Part shown: positions 21,998-33,210 of the stretch, one piece after another | Layout of the letters: each line of letters opens with the position of its first letter | How positions within the stretch are numbered: the first letter of the stretch is position 1 | Source of the DNA: Trachythela sp. YZ-2020 | Lineage: Eukaryota; Cnidaria; Anthozoa; Malacalcyonacea; Clavulariidae | DNA length: 64,000 bases | NCBI GenBank assembly: GCA_016169945.1 | Contig: JADLSH010000375.1 | Location: forward strand, 372,001 to 436,000 | Direction of reading: 5' to 3' | Position numbers and translations under genes: made by a program | The notes under the pieces: model-generated | What the model was told of the DNA's origin: nothing | What the model saw: the letters and a program-made list of their open reading frames with translations, nothing else | Database searches by the model: none

Positions 21998-24725
21998 TTA
22001 GATATTTGATCTATTTGATCGGAAGCAGCAAGTAAAAAGTGAGAAACATCGACCAAAAATTGAACGCTTCTTTTTCTTGTCTTTTTTCTGATGATCGTTC
22101 TTTAAATTCTTGTTCTCTAATTGGTTTCCTTTTGGCTCGCTTTTATTTTCTATGTTCACTTGCTCTATAAAAGGTTTGAAACTTGATTTCAGTATACATA
22201 TAAAGCGGACACCAACAACACAACGCAACACGACAATACACAACACAGCACACAACACAACACAACACACAGCAACAAAATATCAACTGCTACTTAACCT
22301 AAACTTCACCGCGTTACACATCTTTTTTTATCAAAATGATACACTAAAGTACAAATACGTTCCCTGTGTAATCTGATGCTAGAGTACTACCTACCTGATT
22401 TGAACACAGAAGTGTCCTGAACATCAGATGCTTCCAAGGGTTCGTCAATTGGTGTTTCAGCCAGAACCAGTGGTGGCGATGGTGTTGGTGTTTCACCCTG
22501 TGCCAGTAGTGGTGATGGTGTTGGTGTTTCAGGCAGAATCAGTGGTGGCGATGGTGTTGGTGTTTCACCCTGTGCCAGTGGTGGCGATGGTGTTGGTGTT
22601 TCAGCCAGAACCAGTGGTGGCGATCGCGTTGGTATTTCAGCCAGAACTAGTGGTGGCGATGGTGTGGGTGTTTCACCCTGTGTCAGTGGTGGTGTTGGTG
22701 TTTCAGTCAGAACCAGTGGTGGCGATGGTGTTGGTGTTTCAGCCAGTGCCAGCGGTGGCAAACGTGTTGGTGTTTCAGCCAGTGATGGTGGTGGCGATTG
22801 TGTTGGTGTTTCACCCAGTCCCAGTGGTGGAGATGGTCCTGGTGTTTCAGCCAGTGCCAGTGGTGGAAAAGATGTTGGTGTTTCAGCCAGTGATGGTGAT
22901 GGCGATGGTGTCGATGCAACTACTATTACCTTCGATGGCAGTTGGAGCCACGTTGATTTTTGAGATGCGAATGGTCTCAGTAATGATAGTAGATGTCGTA
23001 TTACTACAGATGGTACATGCTGTAAACTTAATATAACAGTGTTTTCAAGAAGTTCGCCCGTGTGCCCATTGTCCTTGAGCCACCTTAAGTTTCTCATGGA
23101 ACATCCAAGTTGTCGTGGTAGAATTTGACCTTCTCCGATGTCCCCCATCAGCGGAAAATTTCCACCAGCAGCCACCATTCTGCCGACCCGAATTGTGAGA
23201 ACACCAGAAAGATCCCGAGCACTCGTCGCAGAAAGCGACAGATTCAAACTTACACATGGAGCCCCGGTCTTGCTCAACATATGTGAGGAATACTGCACAT
23301 CATTTCCACGACTCGTAACCTGAATACTTTCAGGGTTTCCACAACAAGCCAATGGGTCGAGAGTAGTAGAGAATGATGCCACTGGTGGTGACGGTGTTTC
23401 AACCAGTGGTGGCGATGGCGTTTCAACCATTGACAGTGATGGTGCTTCGGCCACTGGTGGTGATATTTCAGCCACTGATAGTGATGGTGTTTGAGCTACA
23501 GGTGGTGATGGTGTAAGTGATATTTCAGCCAGTTTTAGTGATGTTTCAGCGAGTGTTTGTGACTTTTCAGCCAGTGTTTGTAATGCTTTAGCAAGTGTTA
23601 GTGATGTTTCGGCCAGTGTTGGTGATGTTTTAGCTAGCGTTAGTGATGTTTCAGCCAGTGTTAGTGATGTTTTAGCCAGTCGTAGTAGCTCCATCGTCTT
23701 ACACGGTTGGTGAATTTTGGGTTGGTGAATCAGCAGCTGTCTATCCTCCATCTTTGGTGCTTTTGGCAAAAGTATTGGTGGAATGTGGATGAGTTTAATA
23801 GTGACTACTTTGACAAATGGAGAAGGTGGAGCTGTTGTCAGATTTGTTCGCGCTGAAGGTTTAGTAAGACGTTTGACACCTTTTCCAAGAGTGGTATTCT
23901 GAACCAACTTCAGTGGATCATTTAACAGCGAATTCTCAGTGGGATTTTTATCACTGGTTTGTTGCGCACTGGTAGTATTGTCATTACTACATTTATCGTT
24001 TACATCAACCTGTTCTGTATTTGATTGAATCGTCTTCGTTTGACCTATGTAACGTAAGATAATTTTGTACATGAATATCTACTTTTAAAACTATTTCTTA
24101 TACTGCGCTTGTCACTGTGGATGTACTACACGGTACGAAGCCCAAAGTGTTAAGCCCCGGTCAAACGAGAATGAGAGTTGATAAGAGTTGGCAAGTGAGA
24201 TTTTCATCAATTCTCGTGCCCCGGCCAAACGAGAACAAGAGTTGCATGAGAGTTAACTGGATATTACCACGCGCACCTGTCAAACGAGCAAAAACTCTCA
24301 TCAAAATTTGAACAAGCTCGAAGTTGATGAACATAAGAGGCGACGAGAGTTGGTGGTCAAACGCGAGCGAGAGTTTCAACTCTGATTAACTTTCATTCTC
24401 GTTTGATCGGGGCTTTAGACTTCAAAGTATTAAGAACAACATGTACAGTAATAGTAAATATCATACTTTTTTGTGTCGTCTCTTTTTTAAGTTCTTTGAT
24501 CTTCTTTTCGAGATCCTCGCGCTCTGCCTTCGTACTTTTTCTGCTTATCGCAGCTCTTTTTCGTTGGTTTTCTAAGTACTCCGGCTTAAGATCGTCTGTT
24601 TTGCCCTCTTTTATGAAAACATCCAACTTTGCAAAAAGCCTGTCCAGCTTTTTCTCGTATTGTGTCAGTTTTTCATATTGTTTTCGCGCAGCAGCAAGAT
24701 TTTCGGGTAATTTTGCAATTTCCAT
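21998..24725 (-). CDS. Unidentified protein: N-terminal coiled coil, Thr/Pro/Ser repeats, lone conserved-looking domain
   Basis: Three exons with matching phases on the minus strand: 24725-24467, 24044-22391 and 22181-21998, total about 698 residues. Start at 24725 (MEIAKLPENLAAARK); an in-frame ATG at 24770 is an alternative. Residues 1-86 form a charged coiled coil (EREDLEKKIKELKKE). Two proline/threonine repeat blocks follow: LAETSLTL-type near residues 150-200 and ETPTPSPPL-type near residues 400-600. Between them is a ~125-residue non-repetitive region (ARDLSGVLTIRVGRMVA) that looks like a folded domain but matches no family I can name. The tail is basic and then cysteine-rich (GRCFSLFTCCFRS), a possible lipid-modified membrane anchor. 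The third exon is the least certain. The gene lies inside the decayed beta-glucuronidase on the opposite strand. Confidence 0.6.
22440..22920. repeat. 36-bp coding minisatellite
   Basis: About thirteen imperfect copies of a unit such as GGTGTTTCAGCCAGAACCAG plus TGGTGGCGATGGTGTT, encoding the 12-residue ETPTPSPPL-type repeat of the minus-strand gene. Unit length is a multiple of three, so copy-number change keeps the frame. A second, more degenerate block lies at 23385-23690. Confidence 0.85.
24151..24416. mobile_element. MITE with AAGCCCCGGTCAAACGAGA ends
   Basis: About 266 bp, rich in GAGAGTTGA/TCAACTCTC motifs, with inverted ends AAGCCCCGGTCAAACGAGAA and CTCGTTTGATCGGGGCTT and flanking TA. 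It lies in the first intron of the proline-rich gene. A related copy is at 26371-26570 and a fragment near 25345-25390. Confidence 0.75.
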
Positions 24726-24938
24726 ATTTCTTTCTCGCTCACGGTATGCAATGAACGCCGTCAATTGCAATTATGACGGATTTAATTAGGAATTGTGGTG
24801 AGTTAATTAACGCATTGTTACGTCATTACTTTGCATGCGAGCGCGTGCCACTGATCTGAAAAGTAAACTGGATAGCGCAATCTACTGTTTACTGAAGCCA
24901 ATTAGACATTGCTATAAGCAACTGAAATCTGTCATTAT

Positions 24939-25265
24939 GCCACTATTTGTTGAATATTAGTTTCTCATCAGAGGCTTTCTTCAAAGTTCAGGCGGGCGGG
25001 CGGCCACTACTATTATCTCATTATTACCCTAGAACTTCTGATGTCCACCATGACTCAATAAAATTTAGCTATAAATAAGTAAAACCGTGCGAAAATCCCT
25101 TTGACAACGAATAGTATCAAATACAGATGGAGAATTATAATTTTATAAAGAAATTTAGTAAATTTTGGTTTGATATTTGACAAAACTGCGATAATGCCCA
25201 TCGATGCGGCTTTGTAAAAGCCATGCGGGCGGAGGATGAGAAACTAATATTCAACAAATAGTGGC
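24939..25265. mobile_element. ~330-bp MITE
   Basis: The left end GCCACTATTTGTTGAATATT and onward matches the complement at the right end over about 33 bases, through GATGAGAAACTAATATTCAA. GCGGGCGG motifs lie just inside both ends. No coding capacity. Confidence 0.7.
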
Positions 25266-26370
25266 CTTACTAAGATATAACTACATTATATTCACATAAA
25301 ACAACAATATTCGAAACGTAATACTGATAGAGTAATTTTTAAGCCTTAGTCCAAACGACGATGAGAGTTGATGAGAGTTGATGAGAGTCAATGAAGAGAA
25401 AACAAAGTAATTTTGGAAGATACGGCAAAAATATTTTAGTTCATTTACGCATTTCTTCGCAAATCGCGACATAGAAAAAATTGCCTCTCAAACAGATTTT
25501 AGAAATGTCTTTACAAAATCGAAGTATAGTCTTTATCAATTATCATTTGTTTGCAGATCCGCGGCAAAGGTTTGGACTTTCCTCTGATATTGAAGAATTT
25601 CCTCACATGGCTAGGAGGAAATGCATTTCGTACGAGTCATTATCCCTATGCCGAGGAGATTATGGATATGGCAGACCAATTAGGGATAGTTGTGATTGAC
25701 GAGTGTCCTGGAGTGGGCATTCGAAAGTAAGGATATAATAGTATAGTTGTACGGGTTATAATTGTAGTTGAATCTAACATGATACTGGAAGAATTATATT
25801 ATGAATATCAAATATTGAACTGTTCAATCATAATTTATGTTTTACATATAGCCACAATAGAACTGCCATTAAATCATTTTTGTACTAGCATATTTTGTCT
25901 TCGCTGTGTAAGGCAAAATAAAGAAAGGTGCACTAAACTAAGGGAACATTTTCTAATTTAAAGTGAGTCAACCGCGCGGAAACTAATTGTTCTTCGAGCA
26001 CCTTTTTCCATATTCAAATGACGATTTCCTATTAATAACAGCGTCTAGTCTTTCTATAACATGCACTTTGCACTATCCTAGGGATCTCTTAGTTCCGGCG
26101 GAAGGGTTTGTTTTTCTTTGAGAGCTACGTAGGCACTCTGGGAAATGCCCACTCACGAAATTACACTGCTTTTCTCTGATCATCCCCACTCCATTTAGCC
26201 GAAGACATGGCTTGATTTCGACTTGGCCTACCATCTGTCCGTGATGGACGAACTAGTACGACGTGACAAGAACCGTCCCTCAGTAGTCATGTGGTCTGTC
26301 GCTAATGAACCGAGCTCGGACGCCCCAGAAGCTGAAGCATATTTCAGGTAAAATATCATTCGAGCTTCTA

Positions 26371-26570
26371 AAGCCCCGGTCAAAGTTGATGAGAGTCAAT
26401 GAGAGTTGCAACTCTCGATCGCGTTTCACCGCCAACTCTCATCGACTCTCGTCATCTTTGAACTGGTTCAAATGTTGACGAGAGTTGGTGAGAGTTTTGC
26501 TGGTTTGACCGGTACGCGTGGTAATATCCAGTCAACTCTCATGCAACTCTTGTTCTCGTTTGACCGGGGC
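26371..26570. mobile_element. Second copy of the AAGCCCCGGTCAAA MITE
   Basis: About 200 bp directly after the last recognisable GUSB exon. It shares the inner GAGAGTTG motifs and the GGTAATATCCAGT-containing segment with the 24151-24416 copy, in the opposite orientation. Confidence 0.7.
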
Positions 26571-27090
26571 ATGAGACGACAACAACATTTCACCTTTTCT
26601 TTTACGTATTTTCCAATGCTTATCTATTAGTTATAATTATATGGGTAACTTACCGCAATATTTTCAAAGTTAGCGCATTAATGCGTACTTAAACGAAGCT
26701 GTTGAAGTTATTAAATGTAAAGTGTTGTGCATTGTCGCTTATGGTTAAACCCTGTTTAGTTTAGTGAACACTGCAACTCGTGCCGTACCCTCAGCGACAG
26801 GAATATCAGGTTCGTTGTACTCAAGGCCCCCGCCTGTCAATCCCAAAGCACGTTAACCTTTTCATCATCAGGCTTCTTCTGCCATGTGCCGCAAAAACCC
26901 TTGAACTAAACTAGTACGTGTATGCCATCTTATCATGATTATATTCTTCTCCGAATGTTTTCACATTCTGCAAGCACGTGGTTGATTGTTATGTTTTTTC
27001 TCTACAGTCTACAACAATGACAACACGTCTTATCCATCAATCTTCTTCTTCACGACGTTCCTGTTAATGTTTGGACATGTCAGCATTGTT
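26571..27090. other. Gap before the LINE
   Basis: No gene seen. A 3' continuation of beta-glucuronidase was looked for here and not found. Confidence 0.4.
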
Positions 27091-30000
27091 CCCCTCTCTC
27101 CTTCGCAGAGGCTTGAAGAGAAATTATAAAAGGATACGCTAATATTGGATAATAAATAAAAAGTTTTTTCTTTCCTCCGCCCGCGCTCCGATTTTCAGCG
27201 GTTTCCTCATTATATAATAATAAATAATATATAAAGATTTATACAGCGCTTAAATTATATAAAATATTCCAAAGCGCTTTACAACAATGAAGTTCTACTA
27301 TATACAAGCAGCTAAAATATTAAGAATTAAGGTATAAGTGTCTATAAATCTAAAAGTTAGAATCGAAAGCTTTCTTAAAAAGGAAAGTCTTTAATTGAGA
27401 TTTAAAACAGTCAATTGTTTTACTATTTCTAATACCATAAGGTAGCATGTTCCAAATTGACGGAGCTGCATGCACAAATGCTCGATCACCAAGAGTCTTG
27501 GCTCTAGTTTTTGGGATAAAAAGTAGTCCCTGATCATCAGATCTCAGTTGGTAACAGCAGTTCGGTTTTTCTAACAACAGTTCCATAATGTAGCCTGGCG
27601 CCATCCCATGGAGAGCTTTATATACCAGGAGTGCAATTTTAAAATCAACACGAAACTTAACAGGCAGCCAGTGAAGGTGCATCAGGACAGGGGTAATATG
27701 AGCGCATCTTGGTATAAGACACGTCACTCTAGCAGCGGCATTGAGAACTCGTTGAAGACGCTGAAGTTGGTATTGGGGAATGCCGACCAGGAGAGAATTG
27801 CAGTAGTCCAAGTGTGACGTCACAAAGGCATGTACGAGCGTTTTAGTTGATTCGATGGAGAGGAACTTCCTTATTTGTCGAATGTTGTACAAGCCCTTAA
27901 ATGCTTTGCTGCAAACCTTGCCCACATGGACATTCATAGACATATGTTCGTCAAACCACGAACCTAAATTTCGGACTTCTTGTACAGGTTTTATATCAGC
28001 ATCACCAACTTCAATCGAGTCGATTGTAACCTTAGACAGCTGCTGGCGAGTTCCAATTATCAAGAATTCCGTTTTAGTGTCGTTAAACATTAATTTATGT
28101 GAAACTAACCAAGCACGAACTTCGACGATGCAATTATTAATAGTTTGAATAGCTTGATCTTGACAACGGGTGACTCAGGACGGAAAGATAAATAAAGTTG
28201 AGTGTCATCTGCATACCCATGGGAAGAAGGTAGATGCCTGTTAATAATCTGGAACAGTTGAGACACGTATAATAGGAAAAGGACCGGTCCAAGACAGCTT
28301 CCTTGTGGAACTCCACAGTTCAGCGGAAAATTGGCGGAAAACTTTGCTTAATATTAATACGCTGCTTTCTACAGGAGAGAAACGACTTAATCCACTTTAA
28401 GGCATTTCCGATCACACCAAATTCTAACTTCAATATATCCGTCAGAATTTCATGATCAATGGTGTCAAAGGCGGCACTCAAATCCAAGAGCACTAAAAGA
28501 GTTACTTTCTGTTGGTCCATGTTCATAAGGATATCATTGTGGACTCTTAGGAGAGCCGTTTCGGTAGAGTGGAATTGACGATATGACGATTGGTTGTTAG
28601 GAAGAGGAGCATTATCAGCACAATGCTCAAATAACTGGCTAACAACTGCTTTTTCCGTAGCTTTAGAAACGAATGACAGGTTACTGACGGGCCTGAAGTT
28701 CTCAAAGACTAGATCAAGACCGTATTTTTTAGAATTGGAATAAGAATGGCAACTTTCCATGCTTCTGGGACGTGACCTTCACTTAACGACAAGTTGATCA
28801 TTTTCATAATGACAGGTGTTAACTCACTGGCACATAATTTCAGCAACCATGTTGGAATAGGATCAAGGTTACATGTTGCATTCGACGACTTCATGATTAT
28901 GTTATGGACTTCTTCTTCTGACAGGAGCTTAAATGAATCTAATTTGATATCAGGTAAACGATAATCTACTAATGGTGGGTCTACTACAACGTTTTCAATG
29001 TCATTTCTAATTAGCTCAATCTTTCGACAGAAATATTTTCCGAACTCATCAGCCAGTTTACGTGAATCATCATGTGGAGGCAAGGAGTTTTCTTGAGGTG
29101 TGTTGCAAAGTGAAGACACAACCTTAAAAGTTTTCTTGAGTCTCCGAACATTGATCGATAAGATCAGAATAGTATTTGTGTCTAGCATTTTTCAAACTGG
29201 CAGCATACTTGTTACGCGCTTGGCGATAAGCGTCTTTATCATTTTGGCAATTTGATCGTAGCATTACTTTCTCCAGTTTTCTGCGTTTGGCCTTAATACG
29301 TTTAAGTTCTTCACTGAACCATGGCACTCTTGGTCTGACAACCACTACCTTTCTTTGTAAAGGGCATGTTTCTCCAAAATATGTGATAGCGTATTATCAT
29401 AATGTTTCACCAGATCATCTAGATTGGAGCATGGGTCATTACACAGTTTGGAATCAGTGATGTCAGCTTTGAAGGCCTGAAGATTCAAATGATTTGTCTT
29501 ACGAAACTGAATTTCCTTTGTCACAAAATTCGGGCGAGGAAAAGAGAGGTTGCATTCAACAAAACAATGATCTGACAAAAGAAAGTAGTCTTGACTAGGT
29601 GGATATTAATGTCATTGGACGATCTCGAAATTAGAAGATCCAGGGTATGCCCAGACGAGTGAGTTGGTACAGTAACATGTTGTAATAAGCCAAAAGTTTC
29701 CAATAAATCAGTAAATGTTTTCGCGTCAGTATCAGACGGATCATCGAGATGAAAATTAAAGTCACCGGAGATTACTAATACTTCTGTACACATAACAATG
29801 CTCTCAAGTAAGTTGGAGAATTCTTCGAAGAAAACGCCTGAAGAAACAGGGTGAGTTTGTGAATAAGGTGGACGATAGACTGCTAATGTTTTAATCGTAC
29901 GGTTGAGTAAAGTCAAGTTCCATTCAGAGTATTCAAAAGATCGTTTTTCACCTCCGTCAATTAAAGTAACTTTAAAATTGGTATTAAACATAATACCAGT

Positions 30001-30655
30001 GCCTCCACCCATTCTGTTAGATTGTCTAGGAAGGTTTTTAAAAGAGTAACCAGCGTCTATGCTAACAGTGTCAACGTCTTTTAACCAGGTCTCTGTCACA
30101 ATACACACATCAATATTGTTACTCAAAACATGATCAACGATTTCGGCTGTTTTGTTTTTAAGAGATCTCGCATTTACATTGGCGAAACGTAGGAATTTTG
30201 TATGAGAATCTGAATTTAAGTTAGTTCTATGTACAGACACGCAGACACAGTTTGAAGGGTTATGAGTACGAGCACGGCGACAACGACCATTACGCGGATG
30301 TCTATCAGTACTCAGTATCCTGTTGTTTGTACTGACATCAATGGAGGGGGGTATGGAAAAGGTTGGGATGTGGGATGGTATATTGGGGACCGAAATGGAG
30401 GGAAATAATAGGGATTCACAGGAAAAGGGGAGTAATGAAAACTGGGTGAAGAGACAGCTTTGTCCATTATCTTATAGGAGGGTCGTTGGATGTTATTATA
30501 AAATTGAGGTTTCTGATGTAGGAAGTCATTATTACCATTTAGCGCGTTTCATTTATTACCATCTAGCGCATTCTTTTATTTATTATCCAATATTAGCGTA
30601 TCCTTTTATAATTTTTTTTATCCAAGCCTCTGCGAAGGAGAGAGATTGTTCCCTC
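27091..30655. repeat. Inverted ~60-bp repeats bracketing the LINE
   Basis: CTCCTTCGCAGAGGCTTG and AATTATAAAAGGATACGCTA onward near 27097-27165 recur as reverse complement at 30575-30645. They may be the ends of one larger element into which the LINE inserted, or two copies of an unrelated repeat in opposite orientation. Confidence 0.6.
27230..30345 (-). mobile_element. CR1/L2-like non-LTR retrotransposon (endonuclease + reverse transcriptase), inactive
   Basis: Read on the minus strand from about 30345. An AP endonuclease comes first, with NVNARSLKNKTAEIVDHVL, VTETWLKD and SGDFNFHLDDPSD, then SDHCFVECNL in a second frame. Reverse transcriptase follows, with RPVSNLSFVSKATEKAVVSQ, LLVLLDLSAAFDTIDHEIL, and the catalytic YADD box at 28215-28204. 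A C-terminal region ends at 27350 (LHWLPVKFRVDFKIALLVYK). Frames are broken near 29570, 29170, 28740 (one-base loss in an A run) and 28330. The 3' end lies in a TATATAAAGATTTATACAGC-type tail near 27240. The clade is judged from the RT wording only. Confidence 0.85.
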
Positions 30656-32983
30656 AGTTCCTTCGGTCTCATTTCTTAGCCAATTCCATCTCCGGCTCCA
30701 TTCTTTGTTGACTATGTGACCCTTTCATACTGAACTCTCAGCAATCCTTAATTACCATATTGGGCATATCGAATGAGAATTCCTTTCTCTGACTCAGTAC
30801 AATCCTTTACAATGATAAGCTCTCTCTCACCTTTCTTATACTTCTTGTATGATCTGTCCAAATCTGCTTGGAAACCGAATTCATCACAATTTTTTCTCTT
30901 CCAATTTTCTTTACTACTAGCTTTCACAGAGCTTGACGATTTGCGCTAATTTTGATTAGTGTAATTTCTCTTCACACGGGCGAGTATGCGAGGTATAATT
31001 TCAAATTGTTGTTTCACAGTAGCGTTAAATCCTCTATTAAACCGCGTGAGGGGGTTAATCTATTTCAGCCTCACCGTAAGGGCTGCGGTTATTTGGCAGG
31101 GACGCGCGCGTATTAGCTAGGAGAGGAAATGTCTGTGCTTTCAATGTCTGTGTCTGTGGCTCCGGAACACGAAAAGTGAGAAACGCAACATTGAAACAAA
31201 CACGATTAAATCAGTGCACACGTGTTCCTATATAATGAAAAGGAAGGATGGACTTATAGAATTCTTCCGCTAAAGTGGGAGGGTCCTCTTGTGAAAGAAT
31301 GTATGGTGCGAATCATAGAATATAAAGGACTTTGTTACCAGTCTATTTTTCATCTTTCTTAATGAATTAACTGGGAAATAGCTTTAAATAGGGTGTGGGG
31401 CAACATACTATGTTAACGTTAATTCGCATTAAAGAGTGCTGCAGTTGTCTTTTTGAATTTAACGGTTGGGGTGTTCATTATATGACATATCAAATATATA
31501 CTGGGGCACATGAAAAATCTATCGACCTCTTCGTTTGTTCACACATTAAAGAACGATAGTCGTTTTCAAAAATCAAAAACTAACCAGGCAGTCGAGAGAT
31601 TTTGCAGAACCTGGTGTGAAATCTGCTTCAGGACCCAGTGCGCCCTGCGGAAGCGAAATTGAAACTCAAAATCGCCGATAAAATCCGAAATATTGCACGA
31701 ACGTGTGGTGCCAGTGTAGGTAGTGTCTATACGAAATACTGCGGGTCCTTTGGATCAATCTACATGAAAAATACAGTAAAAATTTCGACGTTTAGAGCGA
31801 AGGCCCTTTGTCTGGATGTTTAAAAGTTCCGAATTCTTCAACATCCATTGTAAACAATTAAACATCCATTGGAGGAATGGCGTGTTTATATGGACAGATA
31901 CACTGCTCGCGAGTTAAAATCACCATATGCTCAGATGACATCCTAATCCTGCCTGCGAGGCAGGCTCTTCGATGGACGATGGGAGACTCACAGGCTATGC
32001 TATTCCCGGTATTAAAACATCCCGGCTGGCGGGTTGAGTGTTTAATTAAAAGCGAATTCCTCTAGCGAATTCCTAGTACCGCCACTCATGCCGGTGTCAA
32101 ATAGTGTCTCCCGCAGAAAATGTCCCCCCGGACACTATCTGCCAGGATCATATAAACAGGCCCTAAGATTTCGAAATAGATAATGGTATATACCGAGCCA
32201 AAAACCTTTACTTTGGGCAAAACTTTCGCGCGGTTTTTGCCCTTTTTGATTGTGTTTCAACCAGTGAACTCAATTTGGTTACCTGGAACGATAACTGGCG
32301 GTGAAAAGTGAAGCCAAAATAACAGTGCCTACGCCATCAAACGTGATTGATTTCACAACGGCCAAAGTTCAAAATAAGTTACGAAAATAGAAAAAAAACT
32401 TGAAAAGCTGTTAAAACCTGCACGATAACTTATTTTATCCCATATTTTTATGGCTTTCATAAACTTTTTGCACAAACTAGCTTATACGGCTTATACGACT
32501 GACAAAAAACAAAATATTTTCGCTGTTTGAACAAAAACAGTGAGAAAACTAACTTACTTCAGTCACTCAGTGACAAAGATATGTTTTCCTCCTAGTTTTC
32601 CTTCTGTAATCTTTTTTAGCCAGTTACAAAGTAGAAACTACTTCGATTTGCAAAAAAACTGGGTTTTTTTTCTCCAAAAAATAACACAAAAATAGAGTTT
32701 TTTTCTGAGTTTACGTACGGACCGCGCAGTAAATAAGTTGTGGGGGACTGAAACTGACGTACGGACCGCGTGAAATTGACTTTTGAGGGACTGAAACTGA
32801 CGTACGGAATGCGTAAAAGGACTGGGATTTAGGCTTCACTTTTTTCCGCCTGAATGATTGAATGTTATCGTTCCAGATATTAGAAATTTATGGAGTTCAC
32901 TGGTTTCAACTTGCGAAGCAACAGACCAAAGTTGGCATTCCAGAAATTGAAGAAACAGACAGATTTGGCTAACCTTGCTTATA
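30656..32983. other. Repeat-rich gap with no convincing gene
   Basis: No coding gene seen. At 31022-31130 there is an AAATCCTCTATTAAACCGCG end related to the MITE at 50450-50723. At 31840-32160 two inversely related stretches (CATATAAACAGG and CGTGTTTATATGG) hint at another foldback. At 32700-32820 a CTGACGTACGGACCGCG motif occurs in near-tandem copies. Confidence 0.4.
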
Positions 32984-33210
32984 CCCAATTCACAACTTTG
33001 GGTAACTCACATGCCTAGTTACCATTGACTGTTCTAGTTTGCGAAAACATAGAATCGAACAAAGGTAACTGCGCATTCGGATGACGAGCGAATAGCTCTT
33101 ATACATAATTCTATAAATGCTTAGACCTTAGTTACCATTGTTCTATTCTATGTTTTCGCAAACTGGAAAAATAGTAACCAGGTGCGAGTTATCCAAAGTT
33201 GTGAATTGGG
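32984..33210. mobile_element. 227-bp MITE with TA target
   Basis: Ends CCCAATTCACAACTTTGG and CCAAAGTTGTGAATTGGG flanked by TA. Inner arms with CTATGTTTTCGCAAACT and its complement make it nearly palindromic. A partial copy lies in ACE intron 1 near 4560-4625. Confidence 0.8.

Noticed and set aside
22428..23036. Plus-strand 202-codon frame over the 36-bp repeats
   Set aside because: The repeats keep three frames open. The minus strand has spliced continuity and non-repeat domains, so the plus frame is a shadow.
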